Shown: in pieces, positions 38,441 to 60,012 of the stretch
Position numbering within the stretch: position 1 is the stretch's first letter
Layout: each line of letters opens with the position of its first letter
Assembly: GCA_949316495.1 (NCBI GenBank)
Contig: OX439000.1
Span: forward strand, 72,794,570-72,858,569
Length of the DNA stretch: 64,000 nt
From: Amphiduros pacificus
Taxonomy: Eukaryota; Annelida; Polychaeta; Phyllodocida; Hesionidae
Direction of reading: 5' to 3'
Translations under genes and position numbers: made by a program
Notes under the pieces: model-generated
The model's input: the letters and a program-made list of their open reading frames with translations, nothing else
Told to the model about the DNA's origin: nothing
Database searches by the model: none

Positions 38441-40582
38441 GGTATCTGACACAGAATTTATAAGGTCAATTCTGGTAGTATGTCTTAAATAGTTCCTCCC
38501 CAAGAAAGAATGTCATATCAGCAAAAAACAGTTGCCATGGTAACCCCCGCCACATATCTATATTAACTAATTAATTTTATAATTACTGTAGTTAATAATC
38601 AATTATAATTAATTATTATCCGTGTTATTCACTTCATGAGCAGGACAATATTTTAATGTAGGGATTTTGTCCAAATAAGTTTGGCCTATTCTATTTGTTT
38701 TCATTTTCCATTTCTTTGTTACTGAAGGGTTATATGCAACTTGTATTGATTACAAAACGATTTCTATCCAAATGTATAATTTCCAATTCTCAGATATCAT
38801 CAATTTTCTGTATATTCAAAAATATGCAATTTTGTTATTATTGCAAAGCTATTATTAAGAATTGTTTCACATATAAATTTTGGATTATCATATGCATTAG
38901 ACAAGGTTGTAAGCTTGATTAAATAGCATGTAGATGTGCAAATTTAAATACATTGATTTGAAAGCACAAACACACTTGGCCTTGCATATGGTAAGGGTTT
39001 GGAGCTTATAGATCAGTGTATAAAGTGGCTATATGAATTTCAATATATATATATATTTTGAACAATGGAAATCTAATTTCTTAAAAGTTGTTAGATTTGT
39101 TGATTGTTTTATGGAAAACATAACATACCATGAAAAGTTATCTAAATCCAAATTTACAAGCTTTTGACAATTACAAATAATTAAAACATGCTTTTATGGC
39201 AGCCATGACACCTTCATCCATTATGCTGTTCATAGGAAGTTAAAAGAAAAGTTCTTATATTTTTTCTTACAAAGTGCAGACCATGCTTCAATTACGGGCA
39301 TTTTGAAACTTGTTTCAACCATGATGTAATGATTTACTTTAAAATACAACGGGTCTTAGGTCAACAATTGGATGGTTTGAAAAGAGCTACTACCAAGGAT
39401 TAAATGACTGAGGTTTGAAATGAGGGCTCTGTTCGTCTTTAAGGTCCTCTATCATATTCTTTTTTGATATTCTGAAGAACAGAGTGGCCGCCCTTAATAT
39501 ATTTATCAACAACAAAATATTTGATAAAATTCTGGCAATATAAGTAATAAAGTAATCCATTTTACACAAACAAATAGTAGACACATATTTTGTCCAAATA
39601 TCTTAACATATAAGCGGGTCCAATAGAGGGGCACATGGTCCCATTATTTCATTCAACTGTCATCAGTGGATCGATGCTGCTATTTAATTCAAAACAATCG
39701 TTAAGCATTTTTATTCTATTCATTTTGGTACCAACTTAAGTGTAAATATATCAATTAGATTAGTCAGTGAAGTTTCACTAAATAGTAATCTGAAAGGAAT
39801 AACAAGAAATACAATACGACATCTTAATTCAATCTTACATAAGCTTAAAGTACTGCGCACAGGTAATTGATAAACTTAATGGTATCATTGGTTTCCCACC
39901 GCCGAAATAATCACAATAATTAACTACAAAAAAGAAAACTACTACACACACATGACAGATTAATTGAATAGTTGTATCGTCTATCTTAGACTCAAATTCA
40001 GATGAGTTGATATACTATTTCAGGTTTGAAAAAAGATGCGCAGACAAAAGCAGTTATAATCTCTGAACCCGGCTCGTACCGAACGGTTCAAATATGTCCA
40101 AACACCTGGTATACATACCAATATTCACAAATGCCTCATTTTAGAATATTTTCCAATAATTTAATGATGCACCTGGTACCAGGCAAGCAGCATGCATGCA
40201 GTTATCCGCCGCTTGATGTACACCCAGGATGCAACTTTCACGGGTATTAGTTCAGAGCAGGTGCATGCGTTCAGATATACCGCAGGCTGTGTAAAATCTC
40301 CATTGTTATATTAAACACTTCTGTATCATATTAATATCAGTCTAAATCAGTCATCTTTATAATATACGTGTATACTTTATTTACACTATAGGAGGCTGCA
40401 GCGTAGATGTTTGTAGGGAGGAGAGTGCATGCGGAGAAGGCGCCTGCAGACCCGCCTGTGCACGGTACACCGGGCATCGCTCACATTACATGCCCATTGT
40501 ATCGGTCACAAGCACGACAGAGACATGCTTCATGCAACTACATGGGCCTAACGCCATCACAAACGATGCACTCAAACGACCT
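38441..40582. other. Gene-free region
   Basis: AT-rich, with short random ORFs only. It holds one perfect X-box-like sequence at 38531-38544, listed separately. The stretch 40050-40560 is richer in GC and CATGCA phrases but has no recognisable exon. Confidence 0.5.
38531..38544. promoter_or_regulatory. Perfect RFX X-box match
   Basis: GTTGCCATGGTAAC fits the X-box consensus GTNRCC-N2-RGYAAC exactly. RFX factors bind such sites at cilia gene promoters, but no gene start is visible nearby, so function is unproven. Confidence 0.3.
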
Positions 40583-40809
40583 CACGCTCACACTCACATG
40601 CACTTAACACATACAACATGCACTCAAAATAACTCATATATTTAAAAAGACCTCACATGTATTCTAAAGTTCTCACATACCCTCACAAAATCTCACATGC
40701 ACTCAAAACGTTCCACATGCACTCAAAAGATCTTACATACACTCAAGAGATCTCACATGCTCTCAAGAGATCTCACATGCATTCAAGAGATCTCACATTC
40801 AACAGATCT
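40583..40809. repeat. Degenerate ~20-bp tandem repeat
   Basis: Diverged units of the type TCTCACATGCACTCAAAAGA, about eleven copies, best conserved at 40690-40800. Confidence 0.8.
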
Positions 40810-49500
<8,691 letters not shown>

Positions 49501-51204
49501 ACAAATATATTATATATATGAATGTTTAATAAAATCATCTGTATGAATTGCTTAAAATATGTATTTCAAGAACCCTCATAACTGATAGAAAGCTGTTGTG
49601 AAACTCAATAAGCGGAAAGTTACAATGGAGAAGCCATTGTGCAATGAATGTGAGCAACACTCCCGTGTAGAATAGCTGTAAAGGTGCTCAGTGCATGCCT
49701 GTGTGCATACACCGCATTGTCATAGAAATACCTGGTCCTTGCATCCCATATTTCATACTTTGTGGTCCGGCCTTGCCAGTCTGAAGAAAAAAAACCACCG
49801 GTTGCCCTCACTGCATTATAGGTCAAGTCTGAAGCATTGAAAACCATTTGAAACTGGATTTCAGGCTAATTTCATAGTTTATGTCCGGCACTATGAAGCG
49901 AGCAGTGAAATTGACCACTTGTACATTATGGGTGGATGGGGAGGTGTGACACTTCATCGCGGCTTAATGAAAAATTGATAGTTAACAAATGAATTTTAAA
50001 ATGTAATTGATGACCACAAATTGCCACTGGAAAAAGAGACCATTAACCACTATGCATTTTATGAAAGACCTGCACGTTTCATATATATCCTGAAGAACGG
50101 TAATCAACGGGTTGATTAATTTAAAACACATCTTACTCCAAAGTTAAAAAGACATGAAATGCTCAGCGACCTGTTTCAGGAGTTACCGCGTGGTGGAAAG
50201 CGATGGTCAGGGGCGGGTGAGCACCTAGCAGACATTCTGCACACATGCACCTGCTCAGCATTGTTTTATGTTTCCTCACATTAGTCATGTGTACCATATA
50301 AATGCCTACATATTGCCACTCTATCTGTGCTTTTTATATAGAATTCAATATCTAGCCATCTAAAAACAAAAGTATTTTCACACAGAAAAGCAGGTTTCAT
50401 AAGGGCACATTAGAAGATAGATATTCCTGAGTCAAGAAGTTACAAATAGATGGTATTTACTTTCATTTGTATTCAAGTTTTGTCCTTTCGCTGACACGGG
50501 TATCTTTTGAGAAATTTGCCCACCAATTTCTATATGGCGTAAAAAATACATATAAGAAGGAAGACATCGACGTGAAGCAAATCTACAACTAAGTTCTGCT
50601 AGTACATAAAGACAGATGGGACATGAGGAAAGAATGCCGAGATTATGTACACAGAGGCACGCGACAGATGGGAGTCGGACGTGACGGTCATAGATAACAC
50701 TGTGTATATACCCACTTACCTGCGATATCGGCCCTCCGTCCAGCCCTTATCAAGCCTTGTCTTTGGTACTCTCCAGCTCGTAGATGCTTCTGTGACACTC
50801 GGCCGGAGAATGTCATGACGACCAGCATCAGTGTCACTGCAATGTGTGCCAGTACGCCGAATGGCCTGGGTCAAAGTTTCTGGCCGTGTTTGATGTTTAA
50901 ATGGAGATTTTATGTTGGGGCCTCCATCTGAAGTAAGTTTACCTTTTAAGATGTAAAGCTGAACTGAGTGCATGGTTCAGTGAAGCGCATCTGCGGCCAC
51001 GCGTCTAACCCGCGAATGTCGCGTGTCAGCCAAGCACAAAGTTAGAATCGACTGCGGCCTTGGGGCTCGGGCAGGGGGTTTATGTACCCCGCTCCCGGCG
51101 GCATGTCACCCCCATATACGGGTACCCCACTAGCTTCAGCAACAATGGCGCCATCTCTCACATCACACACCACTGGATCTGCGGACCAATGGCTCTCTGT
51201 GATG
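49501..51204. other. Gene-free region
   Basis: No recognisable coding sequence. GC content rises after 50,950 towards the 74-bp minisatellite. Confidence 0.5.
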
Positions 51205-51797
51205 CCCCGGTCCTGCGCCCTGGTGCCGGGAGAGTAAGCCAGTCATCGTGGGGAGTGAGGTAGCCCTTCTCCCCCACTCCCCGGTCCTGCTCCCTGGGGC
51301 CGGGAGAGTAAGCCAGTCATCGTGGGGAGTGAGGTAGCCCTTCTCCCCCACTCCCCGGTCCTGCTCCCTGGTGCCGGGAGAGTACGCCAGTCATCGTGGG
51401 GAGTGAGGTAGCCCTTCTCCCCCCACTCCCCGGTCCTGCTCCCTGGTGCTGGGAGAGTAAGCCAGTCATCGTGGGGAGTGAGGTAGCCCTTCTCCCCCAC
51501 TCCCCGGTCCTGCGCCCTGGTGCCGGGAGAGTACGCCAGTCATCGTGGGGAGTGAGGTAGCCCTTCTCCCCCACTCCCCGGTCCTGCTCCCTGGTGCCGG
51601 GAGAGTACGCCAGTCAGCGCGGGGAGTGACGTAGCTCTTCTCCCCCACTCCCCGGTCCTGCGCCCTGGTGCCGGGAGAGTACGCCAGTCAGCGCGGGGAG
51701 TGAGGTAGCTCTTCTCCCCCACTCCACGGTCCTGCGCCCTGGTGCCGGGAGAGTAAGCCAGTCAGCGTGGGGAGTGAGGTAGCCCTTCTCCCCGTGG
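51205..51797. repeat. 74-bp GC-rich minisatellite (8 copies)
   Basis: Units begin CCCCGGTCCTGCTCCCTGGT and continue through a GGGAGAGTAAGCCAGTCATC segment to GAGGTAGCCCTTCTCCCCCA. The spacing is 74 bp with one single-base length variant. The ORFs in it on the minus strand repeat the same peptide and are not genes. Confidence 0.95.
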
Positions 51798-52170
51798 CGG
51801 GCCTTCTCACCTGCTTCAGTCAGTGATAACATCACCCCGTCCGACCAGCCAACCACTATGTGCACAGGTGCACACTGTAAAGCCTGCACCACAAAACTCC
51901 GTGATAAATAGGTCAGCAACTTCCATATTAGGAAGATATATCAGCATTTCATAAATGAGGATGTTTTGTATTAGAGAAATACTCACATTTGATGAATGTA
52001 CGTTATAAAATGTTTAATGTGATAAGGCGACTCTCCAATGGTGTCGTTTGCAAATAGTTATACTGTGGTTTTATTGAGTAGAAAATACAAATCCCATTCA
52101 ATTGGCAAAACGTTTGGTCTGAATGTGGTGCATGCAGTCATTATTTCAGTAGTGATGTATTCAGGTTCCC
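51798..52170. other. Spacer between two minisatellites
   Basis: About 370 bp of unique sequence with no recognisable gene or signal. Confidence 0.5.
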
Positions 52171-52978
52171 TCTGTTAGTCACGTGAATGGGGCATCTGGG
52201 TGGCTCTGTGAGTCAAATCTATGGAGCATCTGGGTGGCTCTGTGAGTCAAGTCAATGGGGCATCTGGGTGGCTCTGTGAGTCAAGTCAATGGGGCATCTG
52301 GGTGGCTCAGTAAGTCAAGTCTATGGGACATCTGGGTGGCTCTGTAAGTCAAGTCAATGGGGCATTTGGGTTGCTATGTAAGGCAAGTCAATTGGACATC
52401 TGGGTGGCTCTGCGAGTTAAGTCTATGGGACATCTGGGTGGCTCTGTCAGTCAAGTCTATGGGACATCTGGGTGGCTCTGTAAGTCAAGTCTATAAGGAA
52501 TCTGGGTGGCTCTGTAAGTCAAGTCTATAAGGAATCTGGGTGGCTCTGTAAGTCAAGTCAATGGGACATCTGGGTGGCTCTGTAAGTCAAGTCAATTGGG
52601 CATCTGGGTGGCTCTGTAAGTCAAGTTATGGGGCATCTGGGTGGCTCTGTTGGTCAAGTCTATAGGGAATCTGGGTGGCTCTGTTAGTCAAGTCTATAAG
52701 GAATCTGGGTGGCTCTGTTAGTCAAGTCTATGGGACATCTGGGTGGCTCTGTAAGGCAAGTCTATAGGAATCTGGGTGGCTCTGTTAGTCAAGTCTATAG
52801 GAATCTGGGTGGCTCTGTTAGTCAAGTCTATAGGAATCTGGGTGGCTCTAAGTCAAGTCAATGCGGCATCTGGGTGGCTCTGTTAGTCAAGTCTATAAGG
52901 AATCTGGGTGGCTCTGTTAGTCAAGTCTATGGGACATCTGGGTGGCTCTGTGAGTCAAGTCTATAGGGAATCTGGGTG
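52171..52978. repeat. 34-bp minisatellite (about 24 copies)
   Basis: Units of CATCTGGGTGGCTCTGTGAG followed by TCAAGTCTATGGGA, with variation in the last ten bases and occasional 33-bp units. Confidence 0.94.
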
Positions 52979-53537
52979 AATATTACGGTTATTTCTTGAG
53001 CTTTCCAAGATTGGAATGCAGACGGAGTTCACCGTCTCCGGATATTGTCACGATGGACAATTTTTGTTATCGGGCTCAATATATAACACCTATATTGAAG
53101 AGGCCTGGTAAAGCTGGGTAAATTTTTGTCAGCTGGTGTCTGACTTGTCGAAGTAAATCGCTCTTCAACTTACCATTCTTTTGGCAGCCGTGATTGGTCA
53201 GCAAACCAGATAAGTGGAGTACAGTCACAGTATGATAAGGAATATATGATTGGCCCACAGAGGAATGAATATTGCCTCACTTCAAATGCTGCGACACTGC
53301 ATATCATCAGTGTGTTCCCATTACAATCGTACTTTATGCATTGCAGATTTGATACAAGCTGATGACGAGTGCTTGAAAATGCTGATCTTGTTACCAGTCT
53401 GAGTGCTCGAGTGTCAACAAAAAAATCATTCATTATTTTGATCATTCACATGACCTAGCCCAAGTACTACATTGAAGCTGAGAGCAATAATAGCAGTTTC
53501 ATTGCTCTCAGATTAAAGTCCATTAAATGGAAACCAT

Positions 53538-54947
53538 ATCAACATGAGCAATTATGCCATGAGTATAATATACCCAGGATATATACAGGAGGCCCGGACA
53601 GGAGGAGAGGTTGGAATAACATCAACATGAGCAATTATGCCATCAGTATAATATACCCAGGATATATACAGGAGGCCCGGACAGGGGGAGAGGTTGGAAT
53701 AACATCAAGATGAGCAATTATGCCATCAGTATAATATACCCAGGATATATACAGGAGGCCCGGACAGGGGGAGAGGTTGGAATAACATCAACATCAGCAA
53801 TTATGCCATGAGTATAATATACACAGGATATATACAGGAGGCCCGGACAGGGGGAGAGGTTGGAATAACATCAACATCAGCAATTATGCCATGAGTATAA
53901 TATACACAGGATATATACAGGAGGCCCGGACAGGGGGAGAGGTTGGAATAACATCAACATGACCAATTATGCCATCAGTATAATATACCCAGGATATATA
54001 CAGGAGGCCCGGACAGGGGGAGAGGTTGGAATAACATCAAGATGAGCAATTATGCCATCAGTATAATATACCCAGGATATATACAGGAGGCCCGGACAGG
54101 GGGAGAGGTTGGAATAACATCAACATGACCAATTATGCCATCAGTATAATATACACAGGATATATACAGGAGGCCCGGACAGGGGGAGAGGTTGGAATAA
54201 CATCAAGATGAGCAATTATGCCATCAGTTTAATATACCCAGGATATATACAGGAGGCCCGGATAGGGGGAAAGGTTGGAATAACATCAAGATGAGCAATT
54301 ATGCCATCAGTATAATATACCCAGGATATATACAGGAGGCCCGGACAGGGGGAGAGGTTGGAATAACATCAACATGAGCAATTATGCCATCAGTATAATA
54401 TACCCAGGATATATACAGGAGGCCCGGACAGGGGGAGAGGTTGGAATAACATCAACATGAGCAATTATGCCATCAGTATAATATACCCAGGATATATACA
54501 GGAGGCCCGGACAGGGTGAGAGGTTGGAATAACATCAAGATGAGCAATTATGCCATCAGTATAATATACACAGGATATATACAGGAGGCCCGGACAGGAG
54601 GAGAGGTTGGAATAACATCAACATGAGCAATTATGCCATCAGTATAATATACACAGGATATATACAGGAGGCCGGATAGGGGGAGAGGTTGGAATAACAT
54701 CAAGATGAGCAATTATGCCATCAGTATAATATACCCAGGATATATACAGGAGGCCCGGACAGGGGGAGAGGTTGGAATAACATCAACATGAGCAATTATG
54801 CCATCAGTATAATATACACAGGATATATACAGGAGGCCCGGACAGGGGGAGAGGTTGGAATAACATCAAGATGAGCAATTATGCCATCAGTATAATATAC
54901 ACAGGATATATACAGGAGGCCCGGACAGGAGGAGAGGTTGGAATAAC
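53538..54947. repeat. 83-bp minisatellite (17 copies)
   Basis: Highly uniform 83-bp units containing ATGAGCAATTATGCCATCAG, TATAATATACCCAGGATATA and CAGGAGGCCCGGACAGGGGG. Unit types (ATCAACATGAGC or ATCAAGATGAGC; TACCCAGG or TACACAGG) alternate in runs, indicating recent duplications of multi-unit blocks. Confidence 0.96.
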
Positions 54948-55866
54948 GCACATGATGTAGTTATCTCGTCCCAGATCTACTTCACCGCCGTTCAATATGA
55001 ACCATTTACGACATAGTGCCTTCATTTGAGCAGACTCTGTCTGGAATCAGTCCAATATAAATGGAACATTTTCACTTTTTTTACCTTCATAAACCATGAT
55101 TAAGACCTCCAACAGTTAAATGGAATCGCTTGAACCGGTAAGATACGGATTGCTTCTTTGGGAAAATCCTTCGCTCATAAAGTGAGAATTTGCGATTTTC
55201 CTTAATGAAATATACCTTTCTTCCATTAGTTTCCACTTCAATATTGAGGTCCTAATTCCCAGAAGTGCCTTATCTCTTCAGATCATACATTTTGTATTTC
55301 TAATCAAATTGTAGCCCATCCAGGCATATATGTATATAGATAGATAAAGACACCAGGTGGCACTGCACGCGGGTGCTCTGCAGCGCCACAGCGATCAACA
55401 CGACGCTCGAATTTGAATATGTCATTAATTAATTTCAAGGCAAGGCTAGGACTGGAGGTGGTGGATTTGAAAATTTTCACAAAGTGTTTAATTACATTGT
55501 GCATAAATGTGCAATAAATGTCGTCTAGGCTATGTTATAAAATCATGCGTTTCTAAAAATTGATCTGGTTTTTTTTCTTTCCCAAACATATTTTTAAATG
55601 ACAGGCTTTTAACAACACAACTAGGTTGTTCGATCCCGCACCCGAAGCGAGCCCTAAGGGGTTGCCAAATGTTTGTACTGTCCAAGGGAAGCCAGCCCTA
55701 AGGGGTTGCCAAATGTTTGAACTGTCCAAGGGAAGCCACCCCTAAGATACCCATAGCCGCGCCGTGGTGCCTTTTAGTCATGTCTTCATTTGAGTGTATG
55801 ACAAAGCTGATTCGATATAATATTAACCAATCAAATGGATGATATATGTCACATGATTAAAATCTC
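54948..55866. other. Upstream region of the homeobox gene
   Basis: Unique sequence without an exon I can recognise. A 44-bp direct duplication (GCCCTAAGGGGTTGCCAAAT core) lies at 55651-55740. Confidence 0.5.
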
Positions 55867-55919
55867 TATAATATGAGCTGCACAAAATATGAGCTCAAAC
55901 AGACGTCCAGACTGTCAAC
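55867..55919 (+). promoter_or_regulatory. TATA-like core promoter of the homeobox gene
   Basis: TATAATAT at 55867-55874 lies about 45 bp before the proposed start codon at 55920. That spacing would give a very short 5' UTR. It is a plausible core promoter, inferred from position only. Confidence 0.35.
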
Positions 55920-56638
55920 ATGCCTGGTAGAGTGCATATATTATTCTGCATCAAATGGGAAGCTTAAATGACTGTAACCAGATCTTGATACTCTTTTTTG
56001 TATTCCCGTTTTTATATGTTAATCATGATGTGTTGTTGTGTTTTTCAGAGTTTTCTGCTGCTGATTTGTCGCTGATGGGGTTGGCTTTTAAGTTGGATCC
56101 TAACGCAAACGCCGCCATCATCAGACACTTGTCACAAGCTCTCAGAGTCACTGAAACTGATGTGAAGGTCAGCCAGCAGTGATTGATACATAAATGAATC
56201 TATATAGAAAATTTGTGTGTAGTGTGCTTGAGAGATGTTCACTTGCTAAGTAATGAATGTTTCTTCCAGGCATGGTTCCAGAGAGAGAGGTCGTCTTTGT
56301 CTCAGTGTGGGCTGGCTGGATCGGAGCGGAGGTCACTGTCCCCGGCATGGAAGAGGCCCCCTCCCCTGCTGCCCGTGCCGCGGTCTACGCCCGGACCTGT
56401 CACCTCTACCCCGACCTATGTCCTCGGTATGGCTCACGTGCCGGCCGGCTTCCTCTACGACCGGGACCGCTACCTGCTTGGACCTTGCTCTCTGGACGGT
56501 CTTATCTCACCAGTGCCGTACCTACCTCCCACTTCTTCCACACATATTTTCAGCTTCCCACCCGATTCCGTGGACGCTCTGAATCCACCGCCTTCCAGTC
56601 ACGAGCTCCCTACCGCACTCCCGCCAGGCTTTCCGTAG
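55920..56638 (+). CDS. Divergent homeodomain protein lacking Asn51 (PRD-class-like intron)
   Basis: Proposed exons are 55920-55926, 56049-56167 and 56270-56638, giving 164 residues. The first donor (CTG then GTAGAG) is weak, so the N-terminus is uncertain. Counting back from WFQ (48-50), the fold residues are present: Phe8, Met16, Phe20, Leu38, Val40, Val45, Trp48, Phe49, Arg53. Helix 3 reads TETDVKAWFQRERSS. Residue 51, almost always Asn, is Arg, residue 52 is Glu, and the basic N-terminal arm and basic residues 55-58 are absent. DNA binding is therefore doubtful; the vertebrate HOPX protein is a comparable case. The intron falls between residues 46 and 47, the position typical of PRD-class homeobox genes. 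The tail is rich in Pro, Ser and Leu (SPVPYLPPTSST). A poly(A) signal follows at 56826. I cannot assign it to a named family. Confidence 0.65.
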
Positions 56639-56831
56639 CCGCTTGACCTCTCCCCCGAGGGGGCGCCGCTTGTGCCGTCGAGAACAGACAGCAGCATCTC
56701 TACCACATACTGCAGTACGTACAGCGACAGCGACCTCTCACGGCAGTATTGATACACTAATAGACATTCCTTCTGCATGGAGGCCACATAACGGGATGTA
56801 CATTTGTGCGTTTGTTGTAGGACATAATAAA
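56639..56831 (+). other. Homeobox gene 3' UTR with poly(A) signal
   Basis: Non-coding sequence between the stop at 56636-56638 and AATAAA at 56826-56831. The short distance fits a compact complete gene. Confidence 0.55.
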
Positions 56832-56982
56832 GAATATTTTTTTATGAACAGGTCTGTTTTTGTATGTTTTTTTCCTCCTGCAATTATACAACCCAAAAAT
56901 TTTGTACATCTCCAATCGCAAATATTCATCATATTCACTACTATTCTAAACGCATTACTTTTACGATTAAGATTACGATTAA

Positions 56983-57310
56983 GAGGTATGGTTCACCCCT
57001 GGTCTGTTACCGGGAGAGGTATGGTTCACCCTTGGTCTGTTACCGGGAGAGGTATGTTTCACCCCTGGTCTGTTACCGGGAGAGGTATGGTTCACCCCTG
57101 GTCTGTTACCGGGAGAGGTATGGTCCACCCCTGGCCCGATCTCGGTAGAGGTATGGTTCACCCCTGGTCTGTTACCGGGAGAGGTATGGTCCACCCATGG
57201 CCCGATCTCGGTAGAGGTATGGTTCACCCCCAGTCTGATACCGGAAGACATGGTTTACCCCTGGCCTGATGCCGGGAGAGGTACGGTTCACCCATGGCCT
57301 GATGCCGGGA
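56983..57310. repeat. 33-bp minisatellite (10 copies)
   Basis: Units of GAGGTATGGTTCACCCCTGG followed by TCTGTTACCGGGA, with a second type carrying CCCGATCTCGG. It makes 11-residue peptide repeats in open frames on both strands that are not genes. Confidence 0.94.
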
Positions 57311-60012
57311 TAGGGCTGGCGTGGGTGGAGGGTCAATCCGACCTCTAGCACCTACTAAAACCTACTATATATAATGACAGGATCTCAGTATAGTTACTGT
57401 AACCTCGGGCCAAGCTAGATATAAACATATCGTGTTCGGGAGAATGTAACATGAAAATCTTCAAAGATCAAACTATATCACTTGAAATGGTCAGGTTGAA
57501 TATCACACAAAATGGTCACATCAAATACCGCCGGAAATGGACGTGAGCTTGAAATGAAAAGGTCATGTCGACTATTTAATTATATACCCACGGACAAAAA
57601 TACAGCCATAAATCCTCCAAGATCAGACACCAACTGTTAGGTGGGGGAGAGAGAGGGAGCACTGGGTGGTTAACCAGAGGACATCGCATACCATTTGTTC
57701 TAACCTAGGTTTTAAACGTGCATCCTAACATCGCTAGATTTGTAACTCAAGCTTGGTGCAAATATTAGCCTGTAATGTACTGACAAACTGATGTTTGTGG
57801 TGTCCCCAAAAAAAAAATACCAGGAGAACATTTTATCAGGAACCAGCGCGGGGAATGATAAAGGTTAAATAGGGCATAGCTGCGAAAGCATTTATACCTA
57901 TTGTGTTTCGGTCAAAAGCATTTGATTGAAGCAAAGCTGTAAAAAAATGGTCCATTTTTCTGATTGCAAAGATCGTAAAGTACGAAAAGATCGGTACGGA
58001 TAGAATACACGTGCCTGCTATATAGCGATCTGTGATCATTATTTTCTGAGAGATCGAAATGGAACAGCATAAATAATGGGCTGACAGTTTGTTAGTATTT
58101 ATAGTTTGGGTTTGTCATCTCCGTTCAGATTCCAAGCTATCAAATGATGTATTCTAAGTTTGTCATATCCACTTGGTTCAGATTTTAAGTTGTATTTAAG
58201 TTATATTTTGGGTTTGTCATCTCCACAATTCAATTATGACCAGAAAACAAAGAATAACCATTCATCAATCTTTTGAATAGAATTTTATACTTTGGGGCTC
58301 ATAATGGTGTATAGAAAGTTAATTTCATGGATGTCGCTCTTACTTTACTGTGGATGTCGCTCGTGGTGAACTATATTTAAAAGGGCCATGACTGAATGGA
58401 GCATGTTTTGGTAAATGTTAACTCTTAGGCTTTGTATTGCTCAATTTGGCATCCTTGGGATGAACATAATTCAACAGAATGCAGTTCACAAAACTCACTT
58501 ATGGTTGTAAATATCACTCACTCATGAGTTTCTACTGGCACCAGGGGCGAGATTTTGTTGACTTGGTACGAAAGCGGAAGTGGTGGAATAGGTGGTTTAA
58601 ACCTTTACTATATATCTGGATATTAAAACACATAGTATGACTACTGCAGAGCGACCATCCTATCTTTTAACCTGTTTCCATAGCTACTATTTACACCAAT
58701 GTGGCCAGAGAGATGTGGGGGGGGGGGGGGGGGGGGTCGGGGGAGGTGATGGGGAAGCTTACTCTATGCTACTACTCTACAGGTTTGCAAGGGTCTTCCC
58801 GACATTCCCTGTGGCTCACCGCCAACTTGTGATATAGTGAGCACCAAAAGCATCTATAAATAGCTGCAGGCGGCTCACAAGGGTCAGATATCTTTCACTT
58901 CTTCTCAGCAGAGCTTTGGAGTTAATTAAGGCCCATGTTGGCCGAAGTTTATCCTTCATCTATTCCAGGGAAAATATCGTAGTGTATGTATCAATTTGGG
59001 TTCTTTTGATTCTAGATTTTTATAGACTTTTAATTTAACTTATGTTCCATATCCTAATCATTCATTTAGCTTTTATATTCTTTCAAAACGGGGGATCTGT
59101 GCTTTCTAAGTTATCTAATAATCTAAGTTTAACTGATAGGTTTTCAGCAGCTAACTAGTTATCATAGACCACTCAGACAACATTGTCTCTGTGCACAGAC
59201 AGTTTTTTATTTTTTATAAAATCTACAAACAACCCGACTTTTCACCTGTTCCAGCAAGAAGAGACACGGTACCGTATGTCCCCTTGTAGTAGAGCAAGCA
59301 TCTCGGTCTACAGACATTAAATACACGATAGATCTTGATATAACAAGCGTCATACACATATGGAGCACAAATTTCTCACAATATTATATCTCTGACAGGT
59401 CATGATCAACAATAATATAGTCCCTCTTTACATGTGCAGTTAATTGTTGGTTTGATCACTATACAGCTGGCTGTTATGTGATATAACCCAGCAGACGTTA
59501 ACCACCCTTTTCTTTGTCACTGTATTACATACTTTGCATGCCCGGGAACAGTTATGTACCAAGCGTACATCCCCGGCAAGTTGTAAGTTGCAAGGCTTTG
59601 CCAATGCCTTGCTATATTAGGGTTGGGTATATACTTGCTACGTGTGCCTGTTCCTACCCCGCCAACAGAGAGGTACAGTACGGGCGAGGGCCCTTCACTG
59701 AGCGAAGTAAGTGGTTCCTCGAATATCTGCCCCGTGTTTATAGGATGGAACACAAAACTACGAAGCAGGGATGCGGCGGGCCCCGGAACATTACTCTAAA
59801 ACACTAGTGCTTCCCCATGAGGCTGCAAGCTGGAATCTTAGCAGCCAGAGTGAAAGGGCCCTACACTCGCCTGTGCAGACAGATGGTAAAATTGCAGTTA
59901 TGAAATGGAATGGTCAAAACTCCTTGGCGTGGGTAAGAACGAGCAGACTTTTGGCTGAGAAATGAAAACAAAAGGGCAAAACTGATCTACGTGTCACCCA
60001 AGTTACTCGCCA
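57311..60012. other. Intergenic region between homeobox gene and myosin light chain gene
   Basis: No recognisable exon. Three TTTGTCAT phrases near 58100-58220 form weak repeats (GGGTTTGTCATCTCC). A run of 20 G lies at 58717-58736. The right end probably holds the distal 3' UTR of the light chain gene, whose candidate minus-strand AATAAA is at 60013-60018. Confidence 0.5.

Noticed and set aside
51163-51919. Overlapping minus-strand ORFs repeating LPAPGSRTGEWG
   Set aside because: They are translations of the 74-bp minisatellite in shifting frames.
56643-57269. 208-codon plus-strand ORF after the homeobox stop
   Set aside because: It starts in the 3' UTR, crosses the poly(A) signal and is then built from the 33-bp minisatellite.
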